Positions 42,039-52,071 are shown, numbered from the stretch's first letter. The stretch is DNA of 52,797 nt from CAXSDR01 sp964236445 (GCA_964236445.1 CAXSDR010000009.1:1-52797), one strand, 5' to 3'. The notes: a model not told the origin generated them from the letters alone. Translations and numbers: made by a program.

Positions 42039-43145
42039 TCAGGCCCTGGTGAGCACGCTGACCTCGTCGGACCATGGCTGACGGCCTACGGTCACCGGCC
42101 GGTCCGTGTCGATGGACTCGCTCATCGCCAATGACAGCAGGTGGTCGTGGCACCCGTCGGCCAGCGGATATGGAGCTGGACCCGTGCCATGCGCCCAGTC
42201 GCCCGTGCGTCGAAGCAGCTCGGCCGTGGCGAGGTCTTCGTCGGACAACCGAGCACCGAAGTAGTCGTTGCGCCAGATGACCTGACCATCGAAGGAGATG
42301 AAGTCGAGGTCGAGTCCCTCGAGGTTGAGATCCTTGCCGACCTCGCGCCGCAGCAGGAGTGACGTCATCGGAGTGCGAGCGTCGATCAACCGCACGACCG
42401 AATCGTCCATCAGCTCACCTGCGGTGCCCCGCACGAGGATGCGCCTGTGCCGCAGCATGTTCCACCACTGGCCGTCCATGAAGTCGTAGAGGCCCAGGCG
42501 ACCGCCCCAGTCGAGCGTCGCGATCGTCGTGTCCTTGCCGGCGGGCGTCGTGTCACCGCTCCAGCCGGCCGGCGACAGGGGATCTGCGACGGGCGCCGAG
42601 AAGGCGGAGGCCCGCACGGTCACGTCGTCGAACCCCACGCCGAGCATGCCGCGCAGGAGCGACACCGCGTGGTACATGTGCGTGGAGGAGACGTGAGCGG
42701 ACGTCGCGGTGCCGATCGTGCCCGACTCGACGATCGTGCGGCGGGCGGCATGGCCGGGATAGGACAAATACTGCTCCGCCACCTGGACCAGGCCGCTGTC
42801 ACCCACCTCGCCCCACAGGTGGAAAAGGCCTTCGGCGTCGGGAGCGGGCGGTGTCTCCGCGAGGACCTTGACGCCGAGCTTCACCAGCGCCGTGGTGACC
42901 ACGGGCGTCTCGGGCCACGGCACCGCGACGATCACGAAGTCCGGGGAGGTCGTCACCAGCTCCTCGACGGTGCGGAAGGTGGCAACGCCCCACTCGGTCT
43001 CGACCTCGGCGCCGCGCTGCGCCGTGCGCGTCACCACGCCTGTGACCTGGAACAGCTGCGGCAGCAGCCGGGCCAGCCGGAGGAAGAACTGCGTGCGCCA
43101 GCCGCTGCCGACGATGCCGTAGCGAGCGATGCGGGGGGCAGCCAT
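42039..43145 (-). CDS. Gfo/Idh/MocA-like oxidoreductase, divergent member
   Basis: A 368-aa protein with an N-terminal Rossmann fold (RIARYGIVGSGWRTQFFLRLA) and a Gfo/Idh/MocA-type layout. The usual EKP motif is replaced by ETPPAPD (VLAETPPAPDAEGL, about residue 95), so the normal catalytic Lys is absent. The second domain has YHAVSLLRGMLG and a WRNDYFG element. It may bind NAD(P) with altered chemistry. ATG 43145 is chosen because TACTGT lies 7 nt upstream, the leaderless geometry; GTG 43169 would lie upstream of that -10. The gene is divergent from the recCBD operon. Confidence 0.85.
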   Translation of the reverse strand: MAAPRIARYGIVGSGWRTQFFLRLARLLPQLFQVTGVVTRTAQRGAEVETEWGVATFRTVEELVTTSPDFVIVAVPWPETPVVTTALVKLGVKVLAETPPAPDAEGLFHLWGEVGDSGLVQVAEQYLSYPGHAARRTIVESGTIGTATSAHVSSTHMYHAVSLLRGMLGVGFDDVTVRASAFSAPVADPLSPAGWSGDTTPAGKDTTIATLDWGGRLGLYDFMDGQWWNMLRHRRILVRGTAGELMDDSVVRLIDARTPMTSLLLRREVGKDLNLEGLDLDFISFDGQVIWRNDYFGARLSDEDLATAELLRRTGDWAHGTGPAPYPLADGCHDHLLSLAMSESIDTDRPVTVGRQPWSDEVSVLTRA

Positions 43146-43152
43146 GTCGAGC

Positions 43153-43158
43153 ACAGTA
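43153..43158 (-). promoter_or_regulatory. Leaderless -10 element of the divergent oxidoreductase gene
   Basis: On the minus strand TACTGT is followed by 7 nt and the ATG at 43145, with no ribosome binding site. This is the same geometry as at 40979 and 43273. Confidence 0.4.
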
Positions 43159-43272
43159 GGCGGGGGCACCGACGGTCCTGCTGGGGGTCGAGGGCTGTCG
43201 CGCGAAAGCCGCGCCGCGGCGGCGGGTCGCTGCAGCGGCTGTGGATCGCCGCTGGCTGTCGGTGGTCGCGTC

Positions 43273-43285
43273 TAGGCTCCGCTTC
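43273..43285 (+). promoter_or_regulatory. Candidate promoter of the recCBD operon
   Basis: TAGGCT (43273-43278) is followed by 7 nt and an ATG at 43286. No good -35 is seen, which is common for leaderless actinobacterial promoters. The rest of 43159-43272 is GC-rich without clear signals. Confidence 0.45.
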
Positions 43286-43342
43286 ATGCGCGAAACCCGA
43301 CCGACCCACCGCCTCGCGCGCCCCTTGCTGCGGCGTCCCTGA
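43286..43342 (+). CDS. Predicted 18-aa Arg/Pro-rich leader peptide before recC
   Basis: The frame reads MRETRPTHRLARPLLRRP and then TGA; the recC ATG follows after only two bases. With TAGGCT 7 nt upstream it would be translated from the very 5' end of a leaderless mRNA. Six of the 18 residues are Arg and four are Pro. Termination next to the recC ATG would allow translational coupling. This is predicted from geometry only; no homologue is known to me. Confidence 0.4.
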   Translation: MRETRPTHRLARPLLRRP

Positions 43343-43344
43343 CG

Positions 43345-46300
43345 ATGTTGCACGTCCACAGGGCGGAGCGGGCCGACCGACTTGCCGACGGCCTGGCCGA
43401 GCTGCTGGCGACCGCGGCAGCCGGCAGCGACCCCTTCGCCGAGGAGCTCGTGGCCGTGCCGGCGAAGGGCGTCGAGCGCTGGCTCGCGCAGCGCCTGGCG
43501 ACGACCTTGGGAGCCCGCGAGGCACGGACCGACGGAATCTGCGCCAACGTGCGCTTTCCCTCGCCTGCAACGGTCGCCGACGAGGTCCTCGCCGCTGTCA
43601 CGGGCGTCGACAGGGGATCGGACCCGTGGCTTCCTGAGCGCCTCGTCTGGCCGCTGCTCGACGTCATCGACGCCTCCGTCGCCCGCCCGTGGTCCGGCCC
43701 GCTCGCTCTGGCCGCGCGTCGACCTGACCGACGCTTCTCCGTCGCACGTCACGTGGCCGACCTCTTCACCTCCTACGCCAGCTCGCGGCCCGAGATGATG
43801 AGGTCCTGGGCACGCGGCGAGCACACCGACGGGCTGGGATCGCAGCTCGGGCCCGACCTCCGGTGGCAGGCCGAGCTGTGGCAGGCGCTCAGCGAGGCTC
43901 TGGGAACCGCAGGGCCCACCGAGCGACTCGACCTGGCCTGCAGTGCACTGCAGGATCCGGGCACGGTCCTCCAGGTGCCGGCTCGGCTGTCGTTGTTCGG
44001 CCCCACCCGGCTCAGCAGTGCGACGCTGCTGGTCGTCGAGGCGCTGGCGGTGCATCGAGACGTCCACCTCTGGCTTCCCCACCCCTCACCGGCGCTGTGG
44101 GACCGGGTCCGGGCACTGGTGCCTGCCTCGCAGGTCCGGCTGGCGCGGGCGCAGGACCCCACCGCAGCGCTGTCGCGGCACCCGCTGCTCGCGTCACTCG
44201 GCCGCGATGCCCGCGAACTGCAGCTCGTGCTGCCCGATGCTCGCGACGTCCACCATGCCGTCCATGCCGTCCACGCCGCCCCTGCTGCGGTTCCTGCTGG
44301 GCGCGAGACGCTGCTCGCGCGGCTGCAGCACCAGATCCGCGACGACTTCGCGTCCGGTCTGCGCTCGGCCGTCGACGTGCGCGACCGGAGCATCCAGGTG
44401 CACGCCTGCCACGGTGCCGCCCGCCAGGTCGAGGTGCTTCGCGAAGTCATCGTGGGGCTGCTCGCCGGTGACCCGTCGCTCGAACCGCGTGACGTCCTGG
44501 TGATGTGCCCCGACATCGAGACGTTCGCCCCGCTCATCTCGGCGACCTTCGGGTTGGCCGAGGAGGAGGGGCGGACGGCGGAGCATCCGGCGCACCGCAT
44601 GCGGGTGCGCCTTGCGGACCGTGCCCTGCGCCAGACCAACCCGGTGCTGGGCACCTTGACCAAGCTCCTGGAGCTCGCCGACTCCCGACTCACGGCTTCA
44701 CAGGTGCTCGACCTCGCCGCCACACCACCTGTGCGCGCCCGGTTCGGCTTCGACGACGACGACCTGGAGCGTCTGCATGACTGGGTCGCCCGGGCCGGCG
44801 TGCGCTGGGGCCTGGACAAGGAGCACCGTGCGCCCTTCCATCTGGCGGGGTTCGCGCAGAACACCTGGCGAGCGGGACTCGACCGGATTCTGCTCGGCGT
44901 GGCTATGTCCGAGCATGACGGCGGCGACAAGTCGTGGCTCGGGCTCGCACTTCCCCTCGATGACGTGGACAGCAGCGACATCGACCTCGCCGGACGCTTC
45001 GCCGAGCTGCTCGACCGCCTGGGCGCGGTGGTCGAGGACTTCGCCGTCGACGCTCCGTTGACCCGATGGCTCGCCGTCATGTCCTCGGCGCTCGACTCGC
45101 TGACCCACGTCGGCACCCAGGATGTCTGGCAGGTTGCCCAGGCACGGCGTGAACTCGCCGACGTCGGAGCCTCCGCAGGCGAGCGCGATCCGATGCTGTC
45201 GCTCTCCGACATCCGCTCGCTGCTGGGTCGACGCCTTCGGGGTCGGCCGACCCGGGCCAACTTCCGCACCGGCACGCTGACGGTGTGCACCCTGGTGCCC
45301 ATGCGTTCGGTCCCCCACCGCGTCGTGTGTCTGCTGGGCATCGACGACGGCGTCTTTCCCCGCGCGAGCGTGCCCGACGGTGACGACATCCTCGCCCGCA
45401 CTCCGTGCATCGGAGACCGTGACGCCCGCAGTGAAGACCGCCAGCTCATGCTCGACGCGGTGCTGGCGGCGACGGAGCACCTCGTCGTGACTTTCACGGG
45501 GGCAGACGAGCGGACCAACGCGCCGCGTCCGCCGGCCGTGCCGCTGGGAGAGCTGCTCGACGCGATCGACAGCTGCGCGTGGACGCCTGCGCACACACCG
45601 ATCCTGGATCAAGTGGTGGTTCGTCATCCGTTGCAGCCGTTCGACGTGCGCAACTTCACCGACGCGACGCTGGGCACGCCGGGTCCGTTCAGCTTCGACC
45701 GCACCGCGTGGGCCGGAGCCGTCGCAGGCGTGCGTGAGCGGCGCCCTCGACCCCCTTTCCTGCACCGCCCGCTCCCGCTGGCTGCACCGAGCCAGACGAT
45801 CGACCTCGAGTCGCTGATCCGCTTCTTGGAGCACCCGGTGCGCGGCTTTCTGCGCCAGCGGCTCGAGGTCTCCGTCCTCGGCAGCGACGACGAACCGGCG
45901 GACTCCCTCGCTGTCGAGCTCGACGCACTGCAGAAGTGGGCCATCGGTGACCGGCTGCTGCGTGACCGGCTGGCCGGGGTCGGCGTCGACGACTGCAGGC
46001 AGGTCGAGTGGCGCCGTGGAACCCTGCCGCCGGGCCCGCTGGGCACGAGACTGCTCGAGTCGATCCTCGGTGACGTCGAACCGATCGTCGCCGCAGCGCG
46101 TGCCGCGCACGCGGACGAGGCGTCGAGCCTCGACGTCCGTGTGCAGCTGCCCGACGGGCGCACCGTCGCGGGGACCGTGTCGCCGCTGCATGGCGGAGCG
46201 CTCGTGGTCGCGTCATATTCGCGTCTGGGACCCAGGCAACGACTCCGGGCATGGACCTCACTGGTGGCGCTCACCGCAGGGCGACCGGGGGAGCAGTGGC

Positions 46301-46692
46301 GGGCTGTCACCATCGGCAAGAGCTCGCGCGGGCCCCAGCGCTCCACCATGGGTCCGATGTCCGTCGACGAGGCAACCGTCGCGCTGCACGAGCTCGTGGA
46401 CATCTACGACCAGGGGATGCGCGAGCCGATCCCACTGGTGGTCAGGTCGTCGGCGTCCTTCGCACAGGCGCGTCATCGCGGTCAGTCGGCGGGAAATGCC
46501 CTGACCTACGCCCGCAAGGAATGGCAGGGCGGAGACATCGTGCCGGGGGAGAGCAGTGAGGGCGAGCACGCACTCGTGTGGGGGGACTCGCCGGCGTTCG
46601 AGGTGCTGACCGAGCAACCGCAGCGATTCGCCCAGCTCGCGTCGGCGTTGTGGGACCGACTGCTCAGCAACGAGAAGATCGACCTGCCATGA
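43345..46692 (+). CDS. recC: Exodeoxyribonuclease V subunit gamma (RecC)
   Basis: A 1115-aa subunit of the RecBCD helicase-nuclease, close to the E. coli length (1122). RecC is an inactive superfamily-1 helicase fold that splits the duplex and recognises the Chi-like signal. The N-terminus (MLHVHRAERADRLADGLAEL, then VPAKGVERWLAQRL) and the MRSVPHRVVCLLGIDDGVFPR region are typical, and the C-terminal nuclease-like domain ends around the ALTYARKEWQGG segment. It is the first structural gene of recC-recB-recD, the order usual in mycobacteria and relatives, and overlaps recB by 4 bp. Confidence 0.95.
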   Translation: MLHVHRAERADRLADGLAELLATAAAGSDPFAEELVAVPAKGVERWLAQRLATTLGAREARTDGICANVRFPSPATVADEVLAAVTGVDRGSDPWLPERLVWPLLDVIDASVARPWSGPLALAARRPDRRFSVARHVADLFTSYASSRPEMMRSWARGEHTDGLGSQLGPDLRWQAELWQALSEALGTAGPTERLDLACSALQDPGTVLQVPARLSLFGPTRLSSATLLVVEALAVHRDVHLWLPHPSPALWDRVRALVPASQVRLARAQDPTAALSRHPLLASLGRDARELQLVLPDARDVHHAVHAVHAAPAAVPAGRETLLARLQHQIRDDFASGLRSAVDVRDRSIQVHACHGAARQVEVLREVIVGLLAGDPSLEPRDVLVMCPDIETFAPLISATFGLAEEEGRTAEHPAHRMRVRLADRALRQTNPVLGTLTKLLELADSRLTASQVLDLAATPPVRARFGFDDDDLERLHDWVARAGVRWGLDKEHRAPFHLAGFAQNTWRAGLDRILLGVAMSEHDGGDKSWLGLALPLDDVDSSDIDLAGRFAELLDRLGAVVEDFAVDAPLTRWLAVMSSALDSLTHVGTQDVWQVAQARRELADVGASAGERDPMLSLSDIRSLLGRRLRGRPTRANFRTGTLTVCTLVPMRSVPHRVVCLLGIDDGVFPRASVPDGDDILARTPCIGDRDARSEDRQLMLDAVLAATEHLVVTFTGADERTNAPRPPAVPLGELLDAIDSCAWTPAHTPILDQVVVRHPLQPFDVRNFTDATLGTPGPFSFDRTAWAGAVAGVRERRPRPPFLHRPLPLAAPSQTIDLESLIRFLEHPVRGFLRQRLEVSVLGSDDEPADSLAVELDALQKWAIGDRLLRDRLAGVGVDDCRQVEWRRGTLPPGPLGTRLLESILGDVEPIVAAARAAHADEASSLDVRVQLPDGRTVAGTVSPLHGGALVVASYSRLGPRQRLRAWTSLVALTAGRPGEQWRAVTIGKSSRGPQRSTMGPMSVDEATVALHELVDIYDQGMREPIPLVVRSSASFAQARHRGQSAGNALTYARKEWQGGDIVPGESSEGEHALVWGDSPAFEVLTEQPQRFAQLASALWDRLLSNEKIDLP

Positions 46693-49600
46693 CGGAGCTC
46701 GCTGCCGGCCGGTCGGCTTCCTTCGAGGTCTGCGCGGAGCTCCCCGCCGGCACCACGGTTCTCGAGGCGAGCGCGGGCACCGGCAAGACCTACACGATTG
46801 CTGCACTGGCGACGCGCTACGTGGCCGAAGGGCTGGCGACCCTTGACCAGCTGATGCTGGTCACCTTCAGCCGCTCGGCCACGCAGGAGCTGCGCGAGCG
46901 CGTCCGCGGCCGGCTGACCTCGGCCGCGCTCGGGCTGGCCGATCCGGTTGCCGCGCGCGCCGGCGAGGACGAGATCGTGGCGCTGCTGGCCCGGGCCGGC
47001 GATGCCGAGGTCGACGTACGCCGCCGAAGGCTCGCCACCGCGCTCGCGGCATTCGATGGGGCCACCATCGCGACGACGCACCAGTTCTGCCAACAGGTCC
47101 TGCGCGGTCTCGGTGTGGCTGGAGACGTCGAGCTCGACGCCCAGGTCGTCGAGAACCTCGATGACCTCGTGGTCGAAGTGGTCGACGATCTCTATCTGCG
47201 CCGATATGGCGCTCCTGGCAGCGAACCGCCCCTGATCACCCGCACGCAGGCGATCGCGGTGGCCCGTGCCGCAACCGCTGACGTCCATGCGCAGCTGGAG
47301 CCCAGCGGTGCCGCTCGAGACACCGTCGCTGGTGCACGACGGGCGCTGGCCGAGGCGGTGCGTCGTGAGTTCGACGTCCGCAAGCGCGCGCGACGGCTGC
47401 TGGGCTATGACGACCTGCTCTCCAGGCTCGCCGATGCTCTGGGCGACGCGACCGGCGGTCCGCCGGCCTGTGACCGGCTGCGACGGCGCTACCGCGTGGT
47501 GCTGGTCGACGAGTTCCAGGACACCGACCCGGTGCAGTGGGACATCCTGCGGTTGGCCTTCCACCTGCACACCACGCTGGTGCTCATCGGCGACCCGAAG
47601 CAGGCGATCTACGCGTTCCGCGGCGCGGACGTCGTCACCTATCTCACGGCCGCCGACGCGGCTCAGACGAACGCCACCTTGTCGGTCAACTGGCGCAGTG
47701 ACCAGCCGTTGCTGCGCGCATTCGACGCGGTGTTCGCCGGGGCAGCTCTCGGAGACCCGCGCATCGTGGTGCGTCCCGTCTCCTCTGCGCACCCGGGCCA
47801 GCGCATCGTGGCCGAAGAGCCGGTCGCGTCCTTGCGTCTGCGGCTGGTGCCGCGACATCTGCTGTCCTTGACGACGAAGGGCCTCGCGGCGACGGGCCAC
47901 GCGCGTTCCGTCGTCGCACGCGATCTGGCCGCTGATCTCGTAGGCCTGCTCGATGGGCGGACACGTCTTCTCGTCACGCCGGCGCTGTCGGAGCGGGGCC
48001 CGATGCGCAACCCGGTGGACCCGTCAGGTGTGCCGCCCGGCAGCCCGGTCGAGCGGCCCGTCTGCCCTGGCGACGTCGCCGTGATCGTGCGCACGAACAA
48101 GCAGGCCGAGCTGATCCGCGACGCCTTGCGCCAGGCGAACGTCCCAGCCGTCCTCGGAGGTGGCCCCAGCGTCTTCGTGACCCGGACCGCACGCGAGTGG
48201 CTCGTCCTGCTCGAGGCGCTCGAGGCGCCGCACCGCTCGCCGCGGGTCCGTGCTGCAGCGCTCACCTGCTTCCTGGGCTGGACAGCGGAGCGGTTGGCGG
48301 CGGCACAGGCGGCTGCCGTCGACGAGCTGGGCACGCTCATGAGGCGATGGGCGGTGCTGCTGGCCGAGCGAGGGGTGGCGGCGCTTCTCGAAGCGGCGTT
48401 CGTCTCCCAACGGATTCCTGAGCGTCTGCTCGGCTACGTCGACGGCGAGCGGCAGCTGACCGACCTGCGTCACGTCGGTGAGGCGTTGCACCGCATAGCG
48501 CTCGACGGGCAGCTCGGGCTCTCAGCGCTTGCCGAGTGGTTGCGCCACCGCATCTGCGAGGCCGGAGCCGACGCCGACGAGGAGCGCACCCGCCGGCTCG
48601 AATCCGATGCCGACGCCGTGCAGGTCATCACCGTGCACCGCAGCAAGGGGTTGGAGTTCCCCGTCGTCTACCTGCCCTTCGCGTGGGACCGGTGGGTGCC
48701 GCAGGACCCCGACCCGCTGCTCCTGCACGATGAGCTCGGCGTCCGCGTGCGCGACGTCGGCGGCCCCACCGACCCGGGATGGGCGAGACGGGCGGAGCAG
48801 CACCGTCTCGAGGAGTCCGGCGAGGACCTGCGCCTGCTCTACGTCGGCCTGACCCGGGCACAGTCCCACGTGGTCGCCTGGTGGGCGCCTTCGACCAACA
48901 CGCCGTCGTCGGCGCTGCACCGGCTGTTGTTCGGGACGTTCGAGCCCGAGCAGAAGCCACCTGATGTGGTGCCCGTCCCTTCGAGCGACGCAGCTGCGCT
49001 CGAGCGGCTGCGAGAAGTGGCGCACCGTTCTACCGGCTCGCTGACGGTGCACGAGGTCGGTCATGTCGATCCCGTGACGTGGCATGGCACGGACGGGCAG
49101 GTGCCGAGCATGCGCACAGCCGTGTTCGACCGCCAGGTGGATGTCGCCTGGCGGCGCACCTCCTACAGCTCGCTGACCACGGCGGTCCATCAGCTGCACA
49201 CAGCTGTCACCAGTGAGCCGGAGGACGTCGAACGCGACGACGAGCGGGAGACCCCCACGCCCGAGGACTCGGGGCGGCGGCCGCCCGACGACGTGATGTC
49301 TCCGATGGCTGCGCTGCCCGCCGGCACCTCGTTCGGCACGCTCGTGCACGCGGTCCTCGAGAACGTGGACACGCAGGCGGCCGATCTGTCGGCCGAGCTG
49401 CAGGCCCGTGTCACTGAGCAGCTCTCCTACCGGCCGATGGCGGGCGTGGCCGTGAGCGAGCTGAGCGCTGCGCTGCTTCCCTCGCTCGAGACGCCCCTCG
49501 GTGACGTCGGCCTCGGGCGCACCCTTCGCGACATCGCTCCGCGTGACCGCCTTGCCGAGCTCGATTTCGAGCTGCCACTGGCGGGCGGCGACGAACCTCA

Positions 49601-50123
49601 CGCCGATGTCGTCCTTGCCGATGTGGCTGGTCTCCTAAGGCGCCACCTGCCCTCCGACGACCCGCTCGCGGGCTATCCAGACCTGCTCGACGACGCGCTC
49701 CTGCGCGGCCAGCACCTGCGCGGCTTCCTCACCGGCAGCATCGACGCGGTGCTGCGTATCCGGCACGAGGGTGAGCCGCGCTATGTGATCGTCGACTACA
49801 AGACCAACTGGCTCGGAGCCCCGGGAGGACCGCTGGGCGCGTGGGACTACCGCCCCTCGGCCATGGCGGCGGCGATGTGCGAGGCGCACTATCCCCTGCA
49901 GGCGCTGCTGTATTCCGTCGCGCTGCATCGCTATCTCCGCTGGCGTGACCCGCGCTATGTCCCCGAGCTTCACCTCGGCGGCGCCGCCTACCTCTTCCTA
50001 CGCGGCATGTGCGGCGCGGGCAGTCCGGCGTTCGACGGTATGACGAGCGGCGTGTTCGGTTGGCGCCCCGCACCGGTGATGGTCACAGAGCTGTCGACCC
50101 TGCTCGACGAAGGAGCCCGGTGA
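46689..50123 (+). CDS. recB: Exodeoxyribonuclease V subunit beta (RecB)
   Basis: A 1144-aa 3'-5' helicase and nuclease subunit. Helicase motifs in order: Walker A (EASAGTGKTYTIAAL, about residue 27), VTFSRSATQELRERV, the DEFQDTDPVQW box, GDPKQAIYAFRGADV, VHRSKGLEFPVVYLPF and GLTRAQSHVVAWW. The C-terminal nuclease has the RecB motif GTLVHAVLEN, the acidic residues of SIDAVL and the catalytic YVIVDYKTNWLG. Nothing essential is missing, so it should be an active nuclease. The start overlaps the recC stop as ATGA. Confidence 0.96.
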   Translation: MTELAAGRSASFEVCAELPAGTTVLEASAGTGKTYTIAALATRYVAEGLATLDQLMLVTFSRSATQELRERVRGRLTSAALGLADPVAARAGEDEIVALLARAGDAEVDVRRRRLATALAAFDGATIATTHQFCQQVLRGLGVAGDVELDAQVVENLDDLVVEVVDDLYLRRYGAPGSEPPLITRTQAIAVARAATADVHAQLEPSGAARDTVAGARRALAEAVRREFDVRKRARRLLGYDDLLSRLADALGDATGGPPACDRLRRRYRVVLVDEFQDTDPVQWDILRLAFHLHTTLVLIGDPKQAIYAFRGADVVTYLTAADAAQTNATLSVNWRSDQPLLRAFDAVFAGAALGDPRIVVRPVSSAHPGQRIVAEEPVASLRLRLVPRHLLSLTTKGLAATGHARSVVARDLAADLVGLLDGRTRLLVTPALSERGPMRNPVDPSGVPPGSPVERPVCPGDVAVIVRTNKQAELIRDALRQANVPAVLGGGPSVFVTRTAREWLVLLEALEAPHRSPRVRAAALTCFLGWTAERLAAAQAAAVDELGTLMRRWAVLLAERGVAALLEAAFVSQRIPERLLGYVDGERQLTDLRHVGEALHRIALDGQLGLSALAEWLRHRICEAGADADEERTRRLESDADAVQVITVHRSKGLEFPVVYLPFAWDRWVPQDPDPLLLHDELGVRVRDVGGPTDPGWARRAEQHRLEESGEDLRLLYVGLTRAQSHVVAWWAPSTNTPSSALHRLLFGTFEPEQKPPDVVPVPSSDAAALERLREVAHRSTGSLTVHEVGHVDPVTWHGTDGQVPSMRTAVFDRQVDVAWRRTSYSSLTTAVHQLHTAVTSEPEDVERDDERETPTPEDSGRRPPDDVMSPMAALPAGTSFGTLVHAVLENVDTQAADLSAELQARVTEQLSYRPMAGVAVSELSAALLPSLETPLGDVGLGRTLRDIAPRDRLAELDFELPLAGGDEPHADVVLADVAGLLRRHLPSDDPLAGYPDLLDDALLRGQHLRGFLTGSIDAVLRIRHEGEPRYVIVDYKTNWLGAPGGPLGAWDYRPSAMAAAMCEAHYPLQALLYSVALHRYLRWRDPRYVPELHLGGAAYLFLRGMCGAGSPAFDGMTSGVFGWRPAPVMVTELSTLLDEGAR

Positions 50124-52030
50124 CGGCGCCCGCTGCGAGCCGAGGCGAATGGCTGCCCGACCCCTGCGATGCACAGCGGGTGCTGCGTGCGCCCGAGCTC
50201 CTGCGTGCATTCAACGAGGCGGGAGTTCTGGCGGCGGCGGACGTGCATGTGGCGACCGCGCTTGCCCGGTTGGGCGGTGAGCTCGACGACAACGTCGTCC
50301 TCGCGGCAGCGATGGCGGTCCGCGGCGTACGCCTGGGCTCGGTGTGCGTCGACCTGGGCACCGTCGCGGAGTCGGTAGTCGTCGACGAGCTGTCCACGAC
50401 CGAGATCGCGGCCCTGCCCTGGCCCGCGCCGGACGACTGGCTCACCGTGTGCCGCGCGAGCCGCCTCGTCGCCGTGGGAGATGCCCCGGCTTCCGCCAGT
50501 CCGCTCCGGCTGCAGGGCCAGCTGATCTACCTCGATCGCTACTGGCGGCAGGAAGAGCAGATCCGCCGTGACCTCTCGTCGCGCGAGGTGCAGCCACCTC
50601 CTGACGTGGACGCGCACAGGCTGCGCGGCGGGCTGGCACGGCTTTTCCCGCCGGGCGACCCAGACCCGGCGCAGCAGCGCGTGGCTGCCGCGGTCTGCGC
50701 CACCCGCTGGGTGACGGTGCTCGCGGGTGGGCCGGGCACCGGAAAGACGACGACGATCGCGCGGCTGCTCGCGCTGTTGCTCGACCTGGGCGGTCCCGCG
50801 CCGCGGATAGCGCTGGCGGCGCCGACGGGAAAGGCGGCGGCTCGCCTGGAGGAGGCGGTGCGCGAGGTGGCCGGCACCCTGCCACGCAGTGACGCAGACC
50901 GGCTCGCTGCGCTGACGGCTTCCACGCTGCACAGACTTCTCGGTCGCAGGCCCGACTCCCACACCCGCTTTCGTCACGACCGCACGCACCGGCTGCCCTT
51001 CGACGTGGTCGTCGTCGACGAGACGTCCATGGTCTCCCTGACGATGATGGCGCGGCTGCTGGAGGCGTTGCGGCCGGACGCGAGACTCGTTCTCGTCGGT
51101 GATCCCGAGCAGCTCACGTCCGTCGAGGCCGGAGCGGTGCTCGGCGACCTCGTGCACCGACCCGCGGAGCATCGTGCGCCGCCCGCGTGCCTGACGGCTG
51201 TGCTCCCGGACGCATTGGTCGAAGCGGCCGAGGGCCCCGCTGCCGAGGCGGGCGTCAGCGAGGGGGTGGTGCGCCTGAGCCACACCTGGCGCTATGGCGG
51301 GGCGATCGCCGAGCTGGCGACGGCCGTGCGCCGTGGTGACGCGGACGGCGTTCTCGAGGTGCTGCGGTCGGGGTCGGTGGACGTCACGTTCACCGAGCTG
51401 TCCGACGTGCCCCGCGAGAGCGCCCTCCTGCGAGCGGACGTCACCGCGCCGGCTGCGATCCTCACCGCCGCAGCGCGCGTAGGCGACATCGATGGCGCTC
51501 TCGCCGGCCTGCGTCTTCACCGGCTGCTCTGCGCTCATCGCGAGGGACCGTTCGGAGTCGCGCGCTGGAGCGAGCAGATCGAACGCTGGCTGGCGTCGGC
51601 CATCTCCGGCTATGCCGCTGACGGCGAGTGGTATGCCGGGCGTCCGCTGCTGGTGACGGCCAACGACTATGCGATCCCGCTCTACAACGGCGACACCGGC
51701 GTGGTGGTCAATGTCGCCGACGGCGAGCCGCAGGCCGCGTTCGAGCGCGCGGGCGGACCGGTGCTGATCTCACCAGGCCGGCTCGCGGCTGTGGCCACCG
51801 TTCACGCGATGACCGTGCACAAGAGCCAGGGAAGCCAGTTCGCACGCGTGTCGGTCCTCCTTCCACCAGCGGAGTCGACGCTGCTGACCCGCGAGCTCCT
51901 CTATACCGCGGTCACCCGGGCCGAGCGGCACGTCCACGTGCTCGCGACGGAGCAGGCTGTCCGGGTCGCGGTGGGACGACCTGTCGCGCGTGCGAGCGGG
52001 CTCCGTCGCAGGCTTGACGCGCCGAACTGA
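50120..52030 (+). CDS. recD: Exodeoxyribonuclease V subunit alpha (RecD)
   Basis: A 636-aa 5'-3' superfamily-1B helicase subunit. Motifs: Walker A (AGGPGTGKTTTIARL, about residue 208), the VVVDETSMVSL box, LVGDPEQLTSVEAGAVLGDL, the SH3-like region LVTANDYAIPLYNGDTG, the MTVHKSQGSQF motif V and LLYTAVTRAERHVHVL motif VI. GTG 50120 overlaps the recB stop as GTGA. The N-terminal domain that contacts RecC is present. A complete recCBD set means that double-strand break resection in this organism does not need AddAB, although AdnAB could also exist elsewhere. Confidence 0.96.
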   Translation: MTAPAASRGEWLPDPCDAQRVLRAPELLRAFNEAGVLAAADVHVATALARLGGELDDNVVLAAAMAVRGVRLGSVCVDLGTVAESVVVDELSTTEIAALPWPAPDDWLTVCRASRLVAVGDAPASASPLRLQGQLIYLDRYWRQEEQIRRDLSSREVQPPPDVDAHRLRGGLARLFPPGDPDPAQQRVAAAVCATRWVTVLAGGPGTGKTTTIARLLALLLDLGGPAPRIALAAPTGKAAARLEEAVREVAGTLPRSDADRLAALTASTLHRLLGRRPDSHTRFRHDRTHRLPFDVVVVDETSMVSLTMMARLLEALRPDARLVLVGDPEQLTSVEAGAVLGDLVHRPAEHRAPPACLTAVLPDALVEAAEGPAAEAGVSEGVVRLSHTWRYGGAIAELATAVRRGDADGVLEVLRSGSVDVTFTELSDVPRESALLRADVTAPAAILTAAARVGDIDGALAGLRLHRLLCAHREGPFGVARWSEQIERWLASAISGYAADGEWYAGRPLLVTANDYAIPLYNGDTGVVVNVADGEPQAAFERAGGPVLISPGRLAAVATVHAMTVHKSQGSQFARVSVLLPPAESTLLTRELLYTAVTRAERHVHVLATEQAVRVAVGRPVARASGLRRRLDAPN

Positions 52031-52071
52031 CGACCTCACCTCACGCCCCCGGCTCTCCCGTCGACGAGCCG

